NCBI GenBank assembly: GCA_947449695.1
Contig: CANFST010000010.1
Coordinates: 1-64,000 of the forward strand
Length of the DNA: 64,000 bases
From: Chitinophagales bacterium
GTDB lineage: Bacteria; Bacteroidota; Bacteroidia; Chitinophagales; CAIODY01
Direction of reading: 5' to 3'
Shown: in pieces, positions 38,608 through 48,896 of the stretch
Layout: each line of letters begins with the position of its first letter
Position numbering within the stretch: position 1 is the first letter of the stretch
Program-made: the position numbers and the translations under genes
Notes under the pieces: model-generated
Databases searched by the model: none
Told to the model about the DNA's origin: nothing
Seen by the model: only the letters and a program-made list of their open reading frames with translations

Positions 38608-39153
38608 ATGGAACGGAAATCAAGAATAGAATATTTAAAGTTAAAAGAGTTAAGAAATAAAACTCTTGCTGATGTCGTAGATTTTTTTTCTGCTTTTTCA
38701 AATAGCACAATCATGGAAAGCAATTGTATTACGATTGAAGAAATGAATGCCCTGAAAGAAAATTATTTAACTAACATTGAAAAACTAGATGTAGAACTTG
38801 AAGTTTGTATGCCTTATGAAAAATTAGAATTGTTCAATTCAATCTTAAATGAGATTAAGTCAACTTTTTTTACCAAAGAACAATATTTTTCAACCTACCA
38901 ATATTATAACCGATTTTGGTTTAAAGTTAATTGCGGCTTTGTAATTGAAAACTACGAAACCATTATTTATGGTAATTCTGATGATATTTACATTTTTGAT
39001 GCTCTTATAAAAAATAGTATAAAAATTGAGCCAATGGAAGAGCATTGGGACAAAAAAGAAAAATATTTTTTTACTCCAGTTTTAAAAATTAGAGGAGTTG
39101 AATGGATTGATGTTGCTATTAATGTTTTGAAAAATCATCCGAAAAAGAATTAG
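38608..39153 (+). CDS. Hypothetical protein
   Basis: 181-aa ORF; no family recognised. Confidence 0.5.
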   Translation: MERKSRIEYLKLKELRNKTLADVVDFFSAFSNSTIMESNCITIEEMNALKENYLTNIEKLDVELEVCMPYEKLELFNSILNEIKSTFFTKEQYFSTYQYYNRFWFKVNCGFVIENYETIIYGNSDDIYIFDALIKNSIKIEPMEEHWDKKEKYFFTPVLKIRGVEWIDVAINVLKNHPKKN

Positions 39154-39279
39154 AAGAAATAGAAAAATCAAACGAGCAATTCAAAAAAGAGGAGCAGGTG
39201 CGAATGCTGATTTGGACTGGTTTGTAGCGATTTTGTTTATAAGCAACATTTTTATTTATCTTTACAAAAACAATTTTTT

Positions 39280-39462
39280 ATGCTCAACAAAGCCATTGTT
39301 TTAGATTCCATCAATAAATTGCCGAATTCATTTTCATTAGATGAAATTGTAGAAGAGTTGATTTTGCTCAATAAAATTCAAACAGGAATGGAGCAATCAA
39401 AAAACAACGAAGTCATCAAACATGATGAAATGAAAAACAAGGTTGAAAAATGGTTCAAATAA
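39280..39462 (+). CDS. Putative antitoxin of a type II TA module
   Basis: 60-aa ORF ending 13 bp inside the downstream toxin-like ORF. Confidence 0.65.
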   Translation: MLNKAIVLDSINKLPNSFSLDEIVEELILLNKIQTGMEQSKNNEVIKHDEMKNKVEKWFK

Positions 39463-39755
39463 ATTGGACTACACAAGCGCAAAACGATTTGGAAGAAATC
39501 AAAAATTACATTTCGTTTGATTCGGTAAAATATGCTGAAGCTGCTGTTTTCAAGTTGTTTCACTCGGTTGATATTTTACAAACCAATTCTGCAATTGGCA
39601 GAGTTGTGCCTGAAATTCAAAATGAAAATTTGAGAGAACTTATCAAAGGCAATTACAGAATTATTTATTGGATAGTGGATGCAAACAGAATTGATATTCT
39701 CACGGTTCATCATGCAAAAAGATTGTTGGAAAACAATCCGCTTTTCTTTCAGTAA
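39450..39755 (+). CDS. RelE/ParE superfamily toxin
   Basis: INWTTQAQNDLEEIKNYISFDSVKYAEAAVFKLF...GRVVPEIQNENLRELIKGNYRIIYWIVDANRIDILTVHHAKRLL. Confidence 0.88.
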   Translation: MVQINWTTQAQNDLEEIKNYISFDSVKYAEAAVFKLFHSVDILQTNSAIGRVVPEIQNENLRELIKGNYRIIYWIVDANRIDILTVHHAKRLLENNPLFFQ

Positions 39756-39783
39756 CTTTATGAAAATTTAAACCACTTCAACA

Positions 39784-41346
39784 ATGAAACAGAAAAGTAT
39801 TTTTCTTTTAGCATTCCTTTTTGCAGCAAATGTTATACAACTAAATGCACAAACGATTTATAAAGATGTAGCGCCGATTTTTTATAACAATTGTACCAGT
39901 TGTCATCACAACGGAGGAATAAAATTTTCATTGACGCATTATTCAGATGTGGTAGCAAATAGTTACTCTATTTCGGCTGATTTGCTAAGCAACAGAATGC
40001 CACCTTGGCCGCCTGACGCTAATTACAAGCACTATGCTCATGAAAGAATTTTAAGTGCAACTGATAAAGCCACTTTAATAAATTGGCTGAATGGTGGCTT
40101 GTTAGCAGGTGATACCACATTAGCTCCGCCTGTACCTAACTATACCAAAGCTGAATTGTATGGCACACCCGATATGATTGTGAAGTTTCCAAAATTCACC
40201 AGCACATCTACCACTACCGATAAATACATTTGCTTGAATATTCCAATTAATTTGCCTCAAGACCGCTATATACGTGCATTTGAATATGTTCCAAGCAATC
40301 GTGCCATCATTCATCATGCAGTGATAACGATTGATACAACCAACACCGCTGTTGATGATTTATCAGGTAACTGTTATAATTTTCAAGGACAAATAAATAT
40401 TGGTGATTATGCGCCAGGTATGGGACCAACTGTGTTTCCAGGTGTTGCACCCACTAAATTAGGGATTAGATTAAAGGGTTCTTCAACGCTTTCGTTGCAA
40501 TTGCATGTGCCTGAAAATACAGCAGGGCAGCAAGATAGTTCAGAGGTCCATTTCTTTTTTTATCCTGTTAATGAACCTAATGTAAGACCGATGTATTTTG
40601 AAACAGTTTTACAAAATTGGAATTTTACAGTTCCTGCAAATTCAGTAACTACAGCCAATGCATATTTCCCCACATCTGGTACTATGCCTTATAGTGTTTC
40701 GCTTTATTCTTCTTTTGTGCATTCGCATAATACCTGCACAAGTATTATCAATTATGCATTTAAAGGCATTGATACGATTCCGTTAATCAAAGTTCCGCAT
40801 TGGAATTTTCATTGGCAAGGGCAATATACTTTTACTAAAATGGTGAAATTGCCAACTAGTTATCGATTGTTTTCGCAACATGTTTATGATAACACGATAA
40901 ATAATCCTTTGACACCAAATCATAATGCAGCGGTTAATCCTGGGTATTTTACAACTGATGAAATGTTATTTGACAGCTATCTCTATACAGCTTATCAAGC
41001 TGGTGATGAAAATGTAGATATCGCTTCCATATTGGCTGCTGACCCTTTGTTCTATCCAACAGGAATTACAAATAGCAGCAATACTATTTTGAAAACAAAT
41101 GTGTATCCAAATCCTTCTGACAATATTTTCAATATTGAATATGCTTTGCAAACTGCGCAATATGTTCAGTTGAGTATTTATAATTTAGCAGGAGAAGAAG
41201 TGAGCAAAATTATGAGTGGCATTGAAGCCGCAGGAAATCATGTACATCAATGGAATGCGAATGAAAAAAAATTAGCCAAAGGAATTTACCTCTATCAAAT
41301 AAAGGCTGGTAAAGAGTTAAAGAGTGGTAAAATTGTGCTGGAGTAA
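39784..41346 (+). CDS. Exported T9SS-sorted protein with cytochrome c-like CXXCH motif
   Basis: Signal peptide, NNCTSCHHNGGIKFSLTHYSDV...RMPPWPPD, C-terminal sorting domain (VYPNPSDNIFNIEYAL...GIYLYQIKAGKELKSGKIVLE). Confidence 0.85.
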   Translation: MKQKSIFLLAFLFAANVIQLNAQTIYKDVAPIFYNNCTSCHHNGGIKFSLTHYSDVVANSYSISADLLSNRMPPWPPDANYKHYAHERILSATDKATLINWLNGGLLAGDTTLAPPVPNYTKAELYGTPDMIVKFPKFTSTSTTTDKYICLNIPINLPQDRYIRAFEYVPSNRAIIHHAVITIDTTNTAVDDLSGNCYNFQGQINIGDYAPGMGPTVFPGVAPTKLGIRLKGSSTLSLQLHVPENTAGQQDSSEVHFFFYPVNEPNVRPMYFETVLQNWNFTVPANSVTTANAYFPTSGTMPYSVSLYSSFVHSHNTCTSIINYAFKGIDTIPLIKVPHWNFHWQGQYTFTKMVKLPTSYRLFSQHVYDNTINNPLTPNHNAAVNPGYFTTDEMLFDSYLYTAYQAGDENVDIASILAADPLFYPTGITNSSNTILKTNVYPNPSDNIFNIEYALQTAQYVQLSIYNLAGEEVSKIMSGIEAAGNHVHQWNANEKKLAKGIYLYQIKAGKELKSGKIVLE

Positions 41347-41498
41347 AAATTTACCAAATAAATTCCCATAGTTATTTAAAGGGAATTTGAAGAAATAAAA
41401 AAAAGATAAACAATTGTACCTGCTGATTTCTGTTGGGTTTATGGCTATTATGCTGTCTTTGTTAATCTAATTGGTTTCACATTAAAAACAGGAATCGC

Positions 41499-41530
41499 AA
41501 AAAAGCACTTTAAAAAACAAGTGCTTTTTT
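41499..41530 (-). terminator. Terminator downstream of glmS (possibly bidirectional)
   Basis: aaaaaagcactt/aagtgctttttt, perfect 12-bp arms. Confidence 0.85.
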
Positions 41531-41547
41531 GTAAATAAATGGTCGAT

Positions 41548-43386
41548 TTATTCTACTGTTACACTCTTTGCCAAATTCCTTGGCTGGTCAACATTGCAAC
41601 CCCTCATCACAGCAATGTGATAAGCTAGTAATTGCAACGGAATACTAGAAAGCAGGGCAGAGAAAGGTTCTTCGGTGCTTGGTATTTCGATAGAATATTC
41701 ACTTAGCTTTTTTACTTCTTTATCACCTTGTTCTACAATACTGATTACACGACCTTTTCGAGCTTTTACTTCTTGCACATTGCTCACAATTTTTTCATAA
41801 GCACTTTGATTGTTGCATAAAAACACAACTGGCATTTGTTCGTCAATCAAAGCAATTGGCCCATGTTTCATTTCGGCTGCAGGATAACCTTCAGCATGTA
41901 TGTAGCTGATCTCTTTCAGCTTTAATGCACCTTCCAAGGCAACAGGAAAATTATATCCTCGGCCTAAATACAAAAAGTTTGCGCTATCTTTAAATTCATA
42001 AGCAATCTCACGAATCAAATTATCTGCTTTCAAAACTTCTTTTACTTTTTCAGGAATGTTTTCTAATTCATTCAACAACTGATGATAACGCGATTCAGTA
42101 ATGGTGCCTTTGCTGTGTGCAATCTGCAATGCCATCAATGCTAATACTGTTACCTGACTAGTGAAAGCTTTTGTTGATGCTACGCCAATTTCAGGACCAG
42201 CATGTGTATAAGCACCGGCATGCGATGCTCGTGGAATGCTGCTTCCAATCACATTGCATACACCAAAAATAGTTGCGCCTTTTTGTTTAGCTAATTCAAT
42301 AGCCGCCAAAGTATCAGCAGTTTCACCACTTTGCGAAATAGCAATCACCACATCTTTTTCGGTGATGATTGGATTGCGATAGCGAAATTCACTAGCGTAT
42401 TCTACTTCAACAGGAATCCTAGCTAAATCTTCAAATAAATATTCAGCCACCAAAGCCGCATGCCAACTCGTGCCGCAAGCTACAATGATGATTCTATCGG
42501 CATTAACAATTTTCGATTCATACTCAATCAGTCCACCTAATTTTATGAGGCCTCTTTCAGCATTAATTCTTCCTCTCATCGTGTCATGAATAGAACGAGG
42601 CTGTTCGTAAATTTCTTTCAGCATGAAATGTTCGTAGCCACCTTTTTCAAGCTGCTCCAATTTCATCTCTAATTTTTGTATGTATGGAGTCTTGGTTTGG
42701 TTCTTAATGGTTTTGACAGAAAGCTGCCCATCTAAAGTAACCACAGCAATTTCTTCATCATCCATATAAATTACATTCTTGGTGTATTCAACAATTGGTG
42801 TGGCATCAGAGGCAATAAAAAATTCTTTTTCGCCAATACCAATCACCATTGGGCTGCCTTTTCTTGCACAGATTAATCTATCATTATTTTCTTTTGAAAT
42901 AATTACAATGGCATAAGCGCCATGCACTTCATTCAATGCAATTCTTACGGCTTCTTCCAAATCAACTTTTTCATTTTGCTGTATATCCTCAATCAAATGC
43001 ACCAATACTTCTGTGTCAGTGTCACTAATGAATTTATGACCACGACTCATCATCTCTTCTTTTAATGGCGCATAGTTTTCAATGATACCATTATGAATAA
43101 TCGCTAAATTTTTTGATTCACTGTAATGTGGATGAGCATTGATGTCATTTGGTTCGCCATGTGTTGCCCAACGTGTATGCCCAATACCGATGGAGCCTTG
43201 CACATCTTTACCTTCGGTATGTTTTTCTAAATCAGAAACTTTTCCAACACACTTATACGTTTTCAAATCGCCGTTTAATAATGCTACACCAGCACTATCA
43301 TAACCACGATATTCTAATCGCTTCAATCCTTTTATTAAAATAGGATACGCTTGTCTTTTGCCGATATAACCAACAATTCCGCACAT
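41548..43386 (-). CDS. glmS: Glutamine--fructose-6-phosphate aminotransferase
   Basis: MCGIVGYIGKRQAYPILIKGLKRLEYRGYDSAG, SGETADTLAAIELAK, C-terminal DQPRNLAKSVTVE. Confidence 0.98.
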   Translation of the reverse strand: MCGIVGYIGKRQAYPILIKGLKRLEYRGYDSAGVALLNGDLKTYKCVGKVSDLEKHTEGKDVQGSIGIGHTRWATHGEPNDINAHPHYSESKNLAIIHNGIIENYAPLKEEMMSRGHKFISDTDTEVLVHLIEDIQQNEKVDLEEAVRIALNEVHGAYAIVIISKENNDRLICARKGSPMVIGIGEKEFFIASDATPIVEYTKNVIYMDDEEIAVVTLDGQLSVKTIKNQTKTPYIQKLEMKLEQLEKGGYEHFMLKEIYEQPRSIHDTMRGRINAERGLIKLGGLIEYESKIVNADRIIIVACGTSWHAALVAEYLFEDLARIPVEVEYASEFRYRNPIITEKDVVIAISQSGETADTLAAIELAKQKGATIFGVCNVIGSSIPRASHAGAYTHAGPEIGVASTKAFTSQVTVLALMALQIAHSKGTITESRYHQLLNELENIPEKVKEVLKADNLIREIAYEFKDSANFLYLGRGYNFPVALEGALKLKEISYIHAEGYPAAEMKHGPIALIDEQMPVVFLCNNQSAYEKIVSNVQEVKARKGRVISIVEQGDKEVKKLSEYSIEIPSTEEPFSALLSSIPLQLLAYHIAVMRGCNVDQPRNLAKSVTVE

Positions 43387-43389
43387 AGG

Positions 43390-44736
43390 CTAATGAATTT
43401 TAGTGTAACTAATTTTTAATTTAATTTTTTTGGAGTAATTATTTCCTCCTCCTAAGACAATTTGATAGGGGCGTTGTGCTGCATTATACATTTCAACAAA
43501 AAAGCCATCATTAGTATAAGTACCACTAATTAATTTTTGTAAATATCTGGCAATATTGAAAGTATAGCTACCATCATGATTTCGGATGCCCCCATAATAT
43601 AATTCAGATGATAAACCATACACCGGAGAGCCTTCGGTTAAATCTTCTAAGCTATAACCAGTTTTGGTAGATGCATCATATCGAGTGAGCAATAAATTTG
43701 TTGGCGGGCTAAATAAACTTGCCGTGTCTTTTAAGTCAACATCTTTTAGTGTAAGTGTAGCTCTATTGATAACGATATTTTTCAGATTGCTTAAACCAGG
43801 AATGTATAATTTGCCTCTTACACCTGCATTTCCAGTTACATAGATAACACTATCGTTTCCAGTTGAATTGTTGATGGCTTGCAATACTTTGCTACCTGTA
43901 AAATTATGTGAAAAATGGCTAACAGTCCCATTTGCATTTATCCCAAATAATAACGTTAAAGAATCTGCAGAAGAAGTGTGATAATAAACTTTTAAGCCTG
44001 AAATGCTAGCATTGTTTGTTGCTAATTGCATCAATGCATTAGTTGTTTGTGGTGATGTAATATTGAGATAAACACCATTTAAAAAATCATGAAAATTGGT
44101 ATTATTAGCATATGCCCCAGTGCTGCTTTGGTTTTTCAGCATTTGAATAAACGCTGCATCTTTAATAGGAATACGAAGTTGAGGCATTTCTTTGGTTGCA
44201 TATACTTTTACACTATCCTTTAATTTCATTGGCACATTATTAAGAGTGACAAGGGGTGTTGATTTTAAAGTAAAATTATCTGTAGAGTAATATGTTTTAT
44301 CATTTGCATCGTTGTTGATTTTATTTGCGGATGAAGCATCAACAAGTGTTACGGTCAAATTCATTTTTGACAAAGTATCGCCATAAGTGCCAACATAAGG
44401 AAAACAAATAAAAACAGAATCTAAAACGGCGGAAGTGTCAAAACTAAATGAATTGGCTGGCAAATTGAATTGTGCATATAAAGTAGATACACAATTACCA
44501 TAGGTTAGGTTGTTGCTTAAAGCTCCTAAAACTGGTGTTGATAAGCCATAAGAGGGAATAGAATCGTGATAAACGGTTCGGCTAAAAATTTGAAAAGAAT
44601 CGGTTTGTGCGCCAATCAAATTATCGGTAGATGGAGCCAAATGCGTTGCCAAATAAGGGTTTTGATTGCATGAAGCAAACAAATACATTAAACCAATTAA
44701 AATAAAAAAGTGCTTTTTAAAATTCGATAATTTCAT
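43390..44736 (-). CDS. DUF4270 family lipoprotein
   Basis: Lipobox LMYLFASC; DUF4270-like body and genomic position. Confidence 0.8.
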   Translation of the reverse strand: MKLSNFKKHFFILIGLMYLFASCNQNPYLATHLAPSTDNLIGAQTDSFQIFSRTVYHDSIPSYGLSTPVLGALSNNLTYGNCVSTLYAQFNLPANSFSFDTSAVLDSVFICFPYVGTYGDTLSKMNLTVTLVDASSANKINNDANDKTYYSTDNFTLKSTPLVTLNNVPMKLKDSVKVYATKEMPQLRIPIKDAAFIQMLKNQSSTGAYANNTNFHDFLNGVYLNITSPQTTNALMQLATNNASISGLKVYYHTSSADSLTLLFGINANGTVSHFSHNFTGSKVLQAINNSTGNDSVIYVTGNAGVRGKLYIPGLSNLKNIVINRATLTLKDVDLKDTASLFSPPTNLLLTRYDASTKTGYSLEDLTEGSPVYGLSSELYYGGIRNHDGSYTFNIARYLQKLISGTYTNDGFFVEMYNAAQRPYQIVLGGGNNYSKKIKLKISYTKIH

Positions 44737-44826
44737 TTTTCTTTTGTTAATAGTTATTCGTTATTAAGTTATTTGGTAAAACGGTTTTACCAATAACAAT
44801 TAACCATTAACGAATAACTGCTTCTA

Positions 44827-45642
44827 CTATTTTCCAGCCATTAATTTTTTGTAAAAATCAACATACTCGGTCAAATAACCATCTTCCATGTTGAAATCTA
44901 ATGTTGGTTTTTTCTTTTGCAATTTTAAAAATTCTAAAACCTTTTTGTCGGTTTCATTATCGCCCATAATCACTGCATCTGAATAATGAATAGCACCTTC
45001 TAACAAAGCCTGATTGGTAGCTTTTTTATACAATTCAAATTCTTTAGCTACAATAGTTTCGCCCATGCCCAACTCGGCAAAATTTTTATTCAATGTTTCA
45101 GTAAAATCATTTTTATAGAACGAAGTAATCACTTTTGATTTTAAGAAAACCGGTTCTTTTTTATAAGCCGTTTTCATGTACAACGGAATCAAACTAGTCA
45201 TCCAGCCGTGGCAATGAACCACATCTGGCGGCCAAGCAAATTTTTTCACAATCTCCATCGCACCTTTGCAGAAGAACACCATTCGTTCAGCATTATCAGG
45301 ATAAAATTTTTCTTTTTCATCGCGTAAATCAGTTTTACGTTTGAAAAATTCTTCGTTATCTAAAAAATAAACCTGAATGCGAACACCTGGCATGCTTGCT
45401 ACTTTAATTATCAAAGGCATATCGTCATCGCCCATCACAATGTTGATACCGCTTAATCTTACTACTTCGTGCAACTTATGTCGGCGTTCGTTAATATTGC
45501 CAAAACGTGGCATCAGGATACGCATTTCAACGCCTTCATTCAATAAATGTTTGGGCAATGCGTTGCAAATTTTGCCCATGTTGGTGTAATCTAAATAAGG
45601 ATTAATTTCTTGTGATACAATCAAGACTCTTTTCTTTCTCAT
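44827..45642 (-). CDS. Glycogen/starch synthase, GT5 N-terminal domain only
   Basis: KRVLIVSQEINPYLDYTNMGKICNALPKHL...DVVHCHGWMTSLIPLYMKT; 271 aa. Confidence 0.85.
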   Translation of the reverse strand: MRKKRVLIVSQEINPYLDYTNMGKICNALPKHLLNEGVEMRILMPRFGNINERRHKLHEVVRLSGINIVMGDDDMPLIIKVASMPGVRIQVYFLDNEEFFKRKTDLRDEKEKFYPDNAERMVFFCKGAMEIVKKFAWPPDVVHCHGWMTSLIPLYMKTAYKKEPVFLKSKVITSFYKNDFTETLNKNFAELGMGETIVAKEFELYKKATNQALLEGAIHYSDAVIMGDNETDKKVLEFLKLQKKKPTLDFNMEDGYLTEYVDFYKKLMAGK

Positions 45643-45787
45643 GTAAAATTTTGGTGGCTGTTTTGGCCTTTTTTAATTTTTCAGAAATGAAATATTAAGT
45701 AGTAGTTTTCGGCGTTTTTTAAAAAGGATTGCAAAGATAATAAAAGAAAATCTCAATTTTCACAACAAAAAGTTTTAAAATTGTTTC

Positions 45788-46630
45788 ATGCAGATTGTCA
45801 GAAATAACGTTGAATTATTCAATGCCTTAGCTGTAGCTCGTTTGCAAGGCAAAACTATTGGTTTTGTACCAACCATGGGTGCATTGCATCAAGGGCATTT
45901 GAGCTTGATTGCTGAATCGCAAACGACTTGCGGCATCACTATTTGCAGCATTTTCGTAAACCCTACGCAATTCAATGATAAAAACGACTTGGAAAAATAT
46001 CCACGAACTGAAGAAGCTGATTTAAAAATGCTATCGGCTGTAAACTGTGATGTAGTCTATCTGCCAACGGTTGAAGATATTTATCCAGAGGATTGGATTT
46101 GCCCTGAATTTGATTTTGGTGATTTAGATAAAGTGATGGAAGGTGCACATCGCCCGGGACATTTTAAAGGAATGAGTCAAGTGGTGCATCGCTTATTGTG
46201 GTTGGTACAGCCTGATAAATTATTCATGGGGCAAAAAGATTTTCAGCAGCAAACCATCGTTAAAAAAATGTTGGAATTGTTGCATTGGAAAACTGAATTA
46301 GTGCGTTGTGAGATTGTTCGTGAAACTGATGGACTTGCAAAGAGCAGTCGAAATGTTCGACTCAACAAAGAAGAACGTCAGCAGGCATTGACCATTTCTC
46401 AAGTTTTATTTCAGTTGAAAAAAGAAAATTTTCCATCGCCCAATAATTTTTACAAATGGGCAATTGCAGAGTTGGAAAAACAATCGCTGATAAAAGTAGA
46501 GTATGTTGAAATAGTTGATACCACTACATTACAAGCTGTTGATAATTGGAATACGAAACAAGAATTGGTTTGTTGCATAGCGGCAAAAGTTGGTGAAGTA
46601 AGATTAATTGATAATGTTTTGATAAAATAA
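45788..46630 (+). CDS. panC: Pantoate--beta-alanine ligase
   Basis: GFVPTMGALHQGHLSLI, SIFVNPTQFNDKNDLEKYPRT, GQKDFQQ. Confidence 0.97.
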   Translation: MQIVRNNVELFNALAVARLQGKTIGFVPTMGALHQGHLSLIAESQTTCGITICSIFVNPTQFNDKNDLEKYPRTEEADLKMLSAVNCDVVYLPTVEDIYPEDWICPEFDFGDLDKVMEGAHRPGHFKGMSQVVHRLLWLVQPDKLFMGQKDFQQQTIVKKMLELLHWKTELVRCEIVRETDGLAKSSRNVRLNKEERQQALTISQVLFQLKKENFPSPNNFYKWAIAELEKQSLIKVEYVEIVDTTTLQAVDNWNTKQELVCCIAAKVGEVRLIDNVLIK

Positions 46631-48306
46631 TGCCCTTCCTTTTCAAAATATATTTTGCTGCTATGTTGCACTATTTTGGTGCAGTGCCAGCCACTTTGAA
46701 ATATGGCAATAACTATCCTCAATTCATTCAATCGCCATTAAATATTCCAATTGAATTAGCCGGCAATTTTGGTGAAATTCGTGAAAATCATTTTCACACA
46801 GGGTGGGATATTAAAACACAAAACAAAGAAGGTTTGCCTGTAAAATCAGCAGCTATAGGCTTTGTAAGCCGAATAAAAATTTCAGCAACAGGTTATGGCG
46901 TTGCAATTTATGTTAAACATCCGCAAGGCTTTGTAACGGTTTACGGTCATTTGAATCGTTTAGAAAAACGCTTTGCTGATTTGGTAGAAGCAGAACAATA
47001 CCGTCAAAAAAGTTTTGAAGTTGACATTAAATTTCCTGTCCGTAAATTAATTGTAAAAGCTGGTGAAACCATTGCATACAGCGGCAACAGCGGCGGAAGC
47101 ACTGCACCGCATTTGCATTTTGAATTGAGAGATGCTTTCACCGAAGAAGCGATTAACCCGGCATTTTTTGGTTTGCAATTGGAAGATAACATTGCGCCAA
47201 AATTGCATCAATTGGGCATTTATAGCTGGGATGAAACTTTTGCTTTTCATGAATTTAATATGGAAAAACATTTTGAAAAGCGTAATGATACTTTGTTTTT
47301 AAATCATAAAATTGAAATAAAAAATCCTTGTGTTGCTTTTGCTATCAATGGTTTCGACCATAACAACGGTAGCGAAAATGATTTGGGGATTTTTAAAAAC
47401 GAATTGTATGTAAATGGAAAATTAGAACAACAAATTGTGTTTGACAGATTAGTTTTTGCTGAACAAAACATGATTAACGGCATGATTGATTTTGAACAAC
47501 AACGCTTACGAAATATATATTGGTTAAGACTTTTCAGATTAGATGGCGTAACACATCAAGCCATAAAAATAAAAAATAGCGGTGTGTTGAAATTGAAAAA
47601 TGGTGAATCGAAAAATGTTTCGATTGTGTTGACGGACGAAAAAGGCAATAGACAAGTGATGTGTTTTGTGGTGGAATATCAAAGTGAACATCATAACAAA
47701 ATCAATCAACAAAAATGGTTGAAATATGCAGAAGCTTATTACGACCAAATTCCAGCTAACACTTTTTTCAACGATGTGCCTTTGCGGATGTTTGAAAAAA
47801 TTTCTTCTAAGAATCAAACATCCGAATTAATTATTGACACCAAAAACAATCCACCGAAAAACAAATTCAAAGTAAGAATTAAAGCTGCTAAAAATTTAGC
47901 TAATTCTTCTAAAACATTGATGGTTAGTGAGTCTCGAGCTTATGGAAAAACATATCATACGGTTGGATGGAAAAATGATACAGCGCTTGCCAACGTGAAA
48001 GAATTTGGGAAATTTTATCTTACAAAAGATGAAATTGCACCTGAAATTAGTTGGCAAAATCAGCAACAAAATTTTGAAACTAGCAAGCAGTTATTTTTTA
48101 AAATAAATGAGAAAGAAAGTGGTATCAAAAAATTTGAATTGCTTGCAAACAATGAGTGGAAGCTGCTTTCATACGATGCTAAAAATAAATTATTAACTGC
48201 AACAGTAGATGAATATTGGCAATCAGGCGAACAAAAATGTCAACTAATTGTTGAAGATTTTGCTGGCAACAAAACTGTAAAACAGTTTTCTTTTTCACTC
48301 AAATAA
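46630..48306 (+). CDS. M23 family metallopeptidase
   Basis: HFHTGWDIKTQNKEGLPVKSAA, HPQGFVTVYGHLNR, HLHFELRDA. Confidence 0.9.
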   Translation: MPFLFKIYFAAMLHYFGAVPATLKYGNNYPQFIQSPLNIPIELAGNFGEIRENHFHTGWDIKTQNKEGLPVKSAAIGFVSRIKISATGYGVAIYVKHPQGFVTVYGHLNRLEKRFADLVEAEQYRQKSFEVDIKFPVRKLIVKAGETIAYSGNSGGSTAPHLHFELRDAFTEEAINPAFFGLQLEDNIAPKLHQLGIYSWDETFAFHEFNMEKHFEKRNDTLFLNHKIEIKNPCVAFAINGFDHNNGSENDLGIFKNELYVNGKLEQQIVFDRLVFAEQNMINGMIDFEQQRLRNIYWLRLFRLDGVTHQAIKIKNSGVLKLKNGESKNVSIVLTDEKGNRQVMCFVVEYQSEHHNKINQQKWLKYAEAYYDQIPANTFFNDVPLRMFEKISSKNQTSELIIDTKNNPPKNKFKVRIKAAKNLANSSKTLMVSESRAYGKTYHTVGWKNDTALANVKEFGKFYLTKDEIAPEISWQNQQQNFETSKQLFFKINEKESGIKKFELLANNEWKLLSYDAKNKLLTATVDEYWQSGEQKCQLIVEDFAGNKTVKQFSFSLK

Positions 48307-48377
48307 TTATGAACGAATCAATAGCAAAGACAATTGTTTTTTTAGCAAATCCGTTCTTACAACTATTTCACAAAAGC

Positions 48378-48830
48378 ATGACAAAAATTAAAACAGGCGC
48401 TAAAGCCCCCGATTTTAAAGGCGTTGATCAACATGGCAACGAAATTAAATTGAGCGATTACAAAGGCAAAAAAGTGATTTTATATTTTTATCCAAAAGAT
48501 GATACCCCAGGTTGCACAGCGCAGGCTTGCAACTTGAGGGATAATTATTCTGCCTTGCAAAAAAAGGGTTACGTTGTGTTGGGGGTGAGCAAAGATAACG
48601 AAAAGGCTCATCAAAAGTTTATCAAAAAATATGATTTGCCTTTTAGTTTAATTGCTGATACCGATTTAAAAATCAATGAAGCATACGATGTATGGCACGA
48701 AAAAAAATTTATGGGCAGAACCTTTATGGGAACCGTTCGCACCACTTTTGTAATTGATGAAAAAGGAAAAATTGAAAGTGTGATTGAAAAGGTGGATACC
48801 GCAAATCATACCGAGCAGATTATTGGTTAA
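48378..48830 (+). CDS. bcp: Thioredoxin-dependent thiol peroxidase (Bcp)
   Basis: TGAKAPDFKGVDQHGNEIKLSDYKGKKVILYFYPKDDTPGCTAQACNLRD; ORF track start 48309. Confidence 0.93.
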   Translation: MTKIKTGAKAPDFKGVDQHGNEIKLSDYKGKKVILYFYPKDDTPGCTAQACNLRDNYSALQKKGYVVLGVSKDNEKAHQKFIKKYDLPFSLIADTDLKINEAYDVWHEKKFMGRTFMGTVRTTFVIDEKGKIESVIEKVDTANHTEQIIG

Positions 48831-48896
48831 TCTTTTTTATTCTACAACTTAAAATTTATTGGTGGCAATTTTTTGTAAACCTTTATCAGCAATGGT

